From Trichomonas tenax (taxonomy: Eukaryota > Parabasalia > Trichomonadida > Trichomonadidae): DNA of 64,000 nt. The stretch covers positions 1-64,000 of the forward strand of contig JALKBU010000104.1 in the NCBI GenBank assembly GCA_023091735.1. Direction: 5' to 3'. The position numbers were made by a program, and so were the translations under genes. This document shows positions 60,493 to 64,000 of the stretch, in pieces. The notes under the pieces are model-generated. The model was not told the DNA's origin. It did no database searches and saw only the letters and a program-made list of their open reading frames with translations. Position 1 is the stretch's first letter; the number at the start of each line of letters is the position of its first letter.

Positions 60493-62400
60493 TCAAGCAT
60501 GGGATCTTAAATAGATAAGTTCTTTTGTAATGAGTTACAAAATTGTTGATTGATCAAACAGCTGCGTTTCCGAGTGAAACATTGATAATTTTCCATAAAA
60601 TATTTGCAAAAGTAACAATTTTTAATGAAAAAAGTGATTTTCATTTACATTACTTCTTCAAATTTCGATGTTTTGCTAATGATTTCAAATAATTGCACAA
60701 TTGCTAAGGCTTAATTACCAACATGGAAGATCATTTTATGATAATATCCAATATAGTTTATAAAATTCACTCAAAACTCAATAGATTCATCAGAAGAAAC
60801 TGTCTATGATAATGGCTGTTTAGAAATTCCTCTAAACCTCTTCCTTCCCCAAAACTACAAACTATACCAAAAATTTTATGTCTAGCTGTCAAATCCGCTC
60901 AAAAAGTGACAAAATGCAACATTGCTGCGCAAAACTCTTAGCTTTATCGAATGGCATGTTAACAGGCCAAAAGGAGCAGGGTGTTAAAGTGTTCTCACTG
61001 CAATCATCCTGCACCATTTCACCATCATTTCAATATCATCACATGTTGCAATATTCGATACTTGACTACTATCGATATTCTTATTTGACCATATTTTAGT
61101 TAAATTCGCAATGCATTTCATCATTGTAACAAAATGCAAGGAATGATTTTCAACAATATTGATTATATTATTGTCCAAAATGTATTGTCTTTATTTTTGA
61201 GTTTTGTTTTAAGATCAGGCTTGCATAGTTATTTTATGTTATTTTTGATGGTGTCATTGGCCAAATAAGAAAAATAATTTGCAATTAAATTATATTCTTG
61301 ATTTGATCATTTCCGTTTAATAACTGATTCTTCTATGAACTGTATATGACTAGCCGAAGGTTAAAATTGTCACATCCAAAATAATTAATTTGCTAGATAA
61401 GTGTATACCAATTATCTGCACAATAATAATTTCACCTTTTTCTTATTAAATGATATCAGTTTCATATTGCAAAAGAAATATTTTTTTTTTTTAAATTTCA
61501 ATATCGAACACATATAGATTTAGCAATAAAGTTGGCAATATACTTTGCTGGGATTACTTAGTATAAAGTATGTGTTAAAACTTTGAGCAAAGCATTTTTA
61601 AATTTATGTTTTTAGTTCAAAAAAATTCGTTTTTATAAACTCAGGAACAAATTTTCATTATGAAGATATTTGCATTCAAACTTTAAATACAGATTTCAAT
61701 TGATCTTTATCAGTATAATGCTAAACTTACATAGTTATAACTCATCTTAAATGCTTTTTTAGAATCAAATCAAATTATTTTGCGCTCGGACAAACTATGA
61801 CCGAGATTACTTTTTATATGCGATGCAAAAAAGATAAATATGCAAATCCATAGATAAATCACAATCATATATATGATACATCAAAGAGATGAAATATAAA
61901 TTAAGATGTGATCCTAGAAACATGCATCTTTGAGCGCATCAACTCTGTAAATTTTCGATATTTAAGCTTTAATATCTCCACAACTAAAGTGTGCATAATA
62001 AAAATACACCCACATAGCATTATATTATAGTAAGTTGTAATGCGTAATATGCATATTGGCAAAATCAGTGACAAATTTAATATCAAATGATACCTATCGT
62101 ATAAAAATACAGAATAACCATCATAATATTTATCTAAAGGTAACACATATATGTGTAAATACCATAAAAGTCTTCGCAGATAACATTTTGAAATAGTTTC
62201 TCTCATTGTGTCATATCGTCATCGGTCAGCAATAATCGATACTAGCTCGGACTATGCACAGCTCTATTGACTAACCATTGAATGGAATGATACACCATAT
62301 GCATGTGAATATAGTATATCCTATGCCTAACCAATGAATACAAATATATTGTAGTGAAACGCCTTCGTTAATGAGCGCATTGTTTGTCACTTTTAAGGAG
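60493..62400. other. 1.9-kb intergenic region, nothing recognised
   Basis: This AT-rich gap lies between two divergent BspA-like pseudogenes. Open frames at 60878-61099 (plus) and 61901-62206 (minus) have no domain, no Inr and AT-driven composition; I do not call them genes. No repeat pair or RNA signal was seen. Confidence 0.45.
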
Positions 62401-62438
62401 AAAATATTCCGATTTTTCGATACTACACAACTATTAAG

Positions 62439-64000
62439 GTGCAATACAATGCATGCAAGCAGTTAAAGACAGCTTTCATAAGTGTTAAATCTACATTAAC
62501 AAATGTCCAGTTTACATCTGACTCAAATCTAATTACTATCGGTGACTATACATTCTATGGATGTGCCAAAATGCCGACCATTGACTTATCAATGTGCTCA
62601 AAATTAAAATCAATAGGACACCATCCCAGATAGTTTACAGACAATTTATGGTCTTGCATTCCAAGATAATAAATTTTTAAGTAGCATCAGTGCCGGACAA
62701 AATATGAACTTTTTTGTTGATTCAGGATGTGCAGTTTATAATGCAGCAAAGACGAAGATTTATTATTTTGCATCAAAGGTAACAGGAACATATACAATTT
62801 TAAATACAGCAACATCTATAGGACCAGGGGCTTTTTGTAATTCCAAATTGACATCATTAGAACTCCCAACTTCTGTTACATTAGTTGAAGACTATGGATT
62901 TCTTAAAGCTCAAATCAGTTTATTTGCTATTCCTGATACAGTTGGATACATTGGTCAATGTGCATTTCAAGGAACCACTCAACTCAAAAGCATTACATTA
63001 CCATCAAGATTATCCCTTACACCCAAATACATGTTTTCTAGTTCTGATCTTATATCTATTAAAATTCCTGATAATGTGCAAACAATTGATTCATATGCAT
63101 TTTCTAATTGTCCGAATCTTATAAATATTTCATTGACATTGAATTTGAAAAATATTGGCGGCGGTGTATTTTCTGGTTCTGCTCAAGCGCATTTTCAATT
63201 TACAGATGGATCTCAGATTTATATAAACAATGACTTATTGATGGACACAAACAATACATTTATTGCTCACTACTTTGGAAGTAACACAACTGTCACAATT
63301 TCTTCAACAATACAAAGAATCAAAGCTGCCGCCTTTAACGGTAAAACTTCGATCGTCGCAGTTCAATGTGATGGAACTTCGCATCTAAATTTCTTCGAAG
63401 ATTATGCATTTCAGAATTGCACAAATCTTGAAACATTCTTTGGTTTTTCACAAATCCGCTCTATTGGGATTTCTGCATTTTAGGAACAAAACTCGGTCAA
63501 GGAATTGTATTCGGAACTATGTTGAATTTAATAAGTAATAGTGCTTTCTCAGGAACTTTAATCACATCAGTAAAGTTCACATCAATAGTTTCACTGAGCA
63601 TTGGGAATGAAGTATTCTCTGGATGCACAAGATTGACATCTGCCGACTTCAAAACGTCTTCAACAATCCAAATCGGAAGTTCTGTCTTTTATCAGGCAAG
63701 AAGCTTAAGATCTATTTCTCTTCCTTCACAGATTACATCGATTGGAAATGGATGCTTTTCAACAAGCGGCTCAACTGCTATTACATTTGAATCAGATACA
63801 TTCGCTCCTGCAACAATTCCGGCAATGACATTTTACAATTGTGTCTCTCTCTTTCTGATTTTCGATTTCCAACATTGTTTCAATTGGCGAATATGCATAT
63901 ACTAATACACATCTTTCAACGATTAATCTGCCAGACAGTGTCACACAGATTGGCCATCACTGCTTCCAAAACTGTGCATATTTCACTGTTTTTTGCATCA
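62439..64000 (+). pseudogene. BspA-like LRR protein, at least three frameshifts, cut by window end
   Basis: LRR_5/BspA repeats run through 62439-62633, 62620-63483 (IPDSLQTIYGLAFQDNKF, PTSVTLVEDYGFLKAQ, PDTVGYIGQCAFQGTTQLKS), 63482-63870 (ISNSAFSGTLITSVKFTSIV, LPSQITSIGNGCFS) and on to 64000 (INLPDSVTQIGHHCFQNCAY). The frame changes near 62613, 63480 and 63860. The first part has no in-frame ATG, although an Inr-like TCACTT lies at about 62388-62393. It is related to the gene at 59211-60492 (shared FNGKTS / FRGKTS and SNEAF / GNEVF blocks). The 3' end is outside the window. Confidence 0.82.

Noticed and set aside
60878..62206. Open frames between the two BspA-like pseudogenes
   Set aside because: Low-complexity translations without initiator, domain or codon pattern of neighbouring genes.
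1..64000. Alternative genetic code with TAA or TAG read as amino acids
   Set aside because: All intact genes end normally at TAA/TAG and the broken genes also carry frameshifts, so ordinary pseudogenes explain the data better. It is kept only as a readthrough test in the findings.

Overview
The window looks like a piece of a trichomonad (Parabasalia) nuclear genome. Tritrichomonas foetus or a close relative fits best, but the species is inferred. The reasons are: very AT-rich DNA with intronless genes on both strands; large intergenic gaps; the typical trichomonad surface families (BspA-like leucine-rich repeats, a Pmp-like fragment, DUF3447-type ankyrin proteins); and the sequence TCAYTT placed about 10-25 bases before many start codons. 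That sequence matches the trichomonad initiator (Inr, TCA+1Y[T/A]). No rRNA, intact tRNA, CRISPR array or bacterial operon is visible.

Layout. 1-11.1 kb: R1R2R3 Myb factor, long coiled-coil protein, frameshifted BspA-like gene, adaptor-complex mu subunit, a 3.4 kb gap with a hairpin, and a short axonemal CFAP107-like protein. 11.6-13.1 kb: broken ankyrin gene. 15.1-20.1 kb: a 1,689-residue acidic protein carrying about 25 copies of a short Ser-Leu-x-x-Ala-Ile-Ser-Glu-Lys-Leu-type motif. 20.9-30.6 kb: accessory region with a TIR element, Pmp-like fragment, vWA protein, a perfect 210-bp inverted repeat, several decayed LRR copies, a broken DUF3447 ankyrin gene and an intact ankyrin protein. 30.8-38.9 kb: one uninterrupted 8-kb BEACH-WD40 gene. 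39.5-48.3 kb: an unknown gene with an in-frame stop, an NAD(P)H:quinone-reductase-like flavoprotein, an actin-like pseudogene with an acidic extension, an acidic low-complexity protein, a cyclophilin, a two-RRM protein and a sirtuin. 49-60.5 kb: HAD-phosphatase pseudogene, two helical proteins (one VPS9-like), DHHC acyltransferase, kinase pseudogene, a 1.1-kb foldback element holding a tRNA-like pol III unit, PP1-type phosphatase, tetraspanin pseudogene and BspA pseudogene. 62.4-64 kb: another BspA pseudogene running off the window.

The intact genes are housekeeping or cell-biology genes: traffic (AP mu, BEACH, VPS9-like, DHHC), signalling (PP1), chromatin and transcription (Myb, sirtuin), RNA binding, folding and the axoneme. 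The broken genes are mostly members of expanded families (BspA/LRR, ankyrin, kinase, tetraspanin, actin-like, HAD). Most carry one to four small lesions, and the missing frame can still be read. Because the 8.1-kb and 5.1-kb genes have no lesion, general sequencing error is an unlikely explanation. Where the first ATG of an open frame lies downstream of the frame's beginning, I used the ATG, preferring one just after an Inr.
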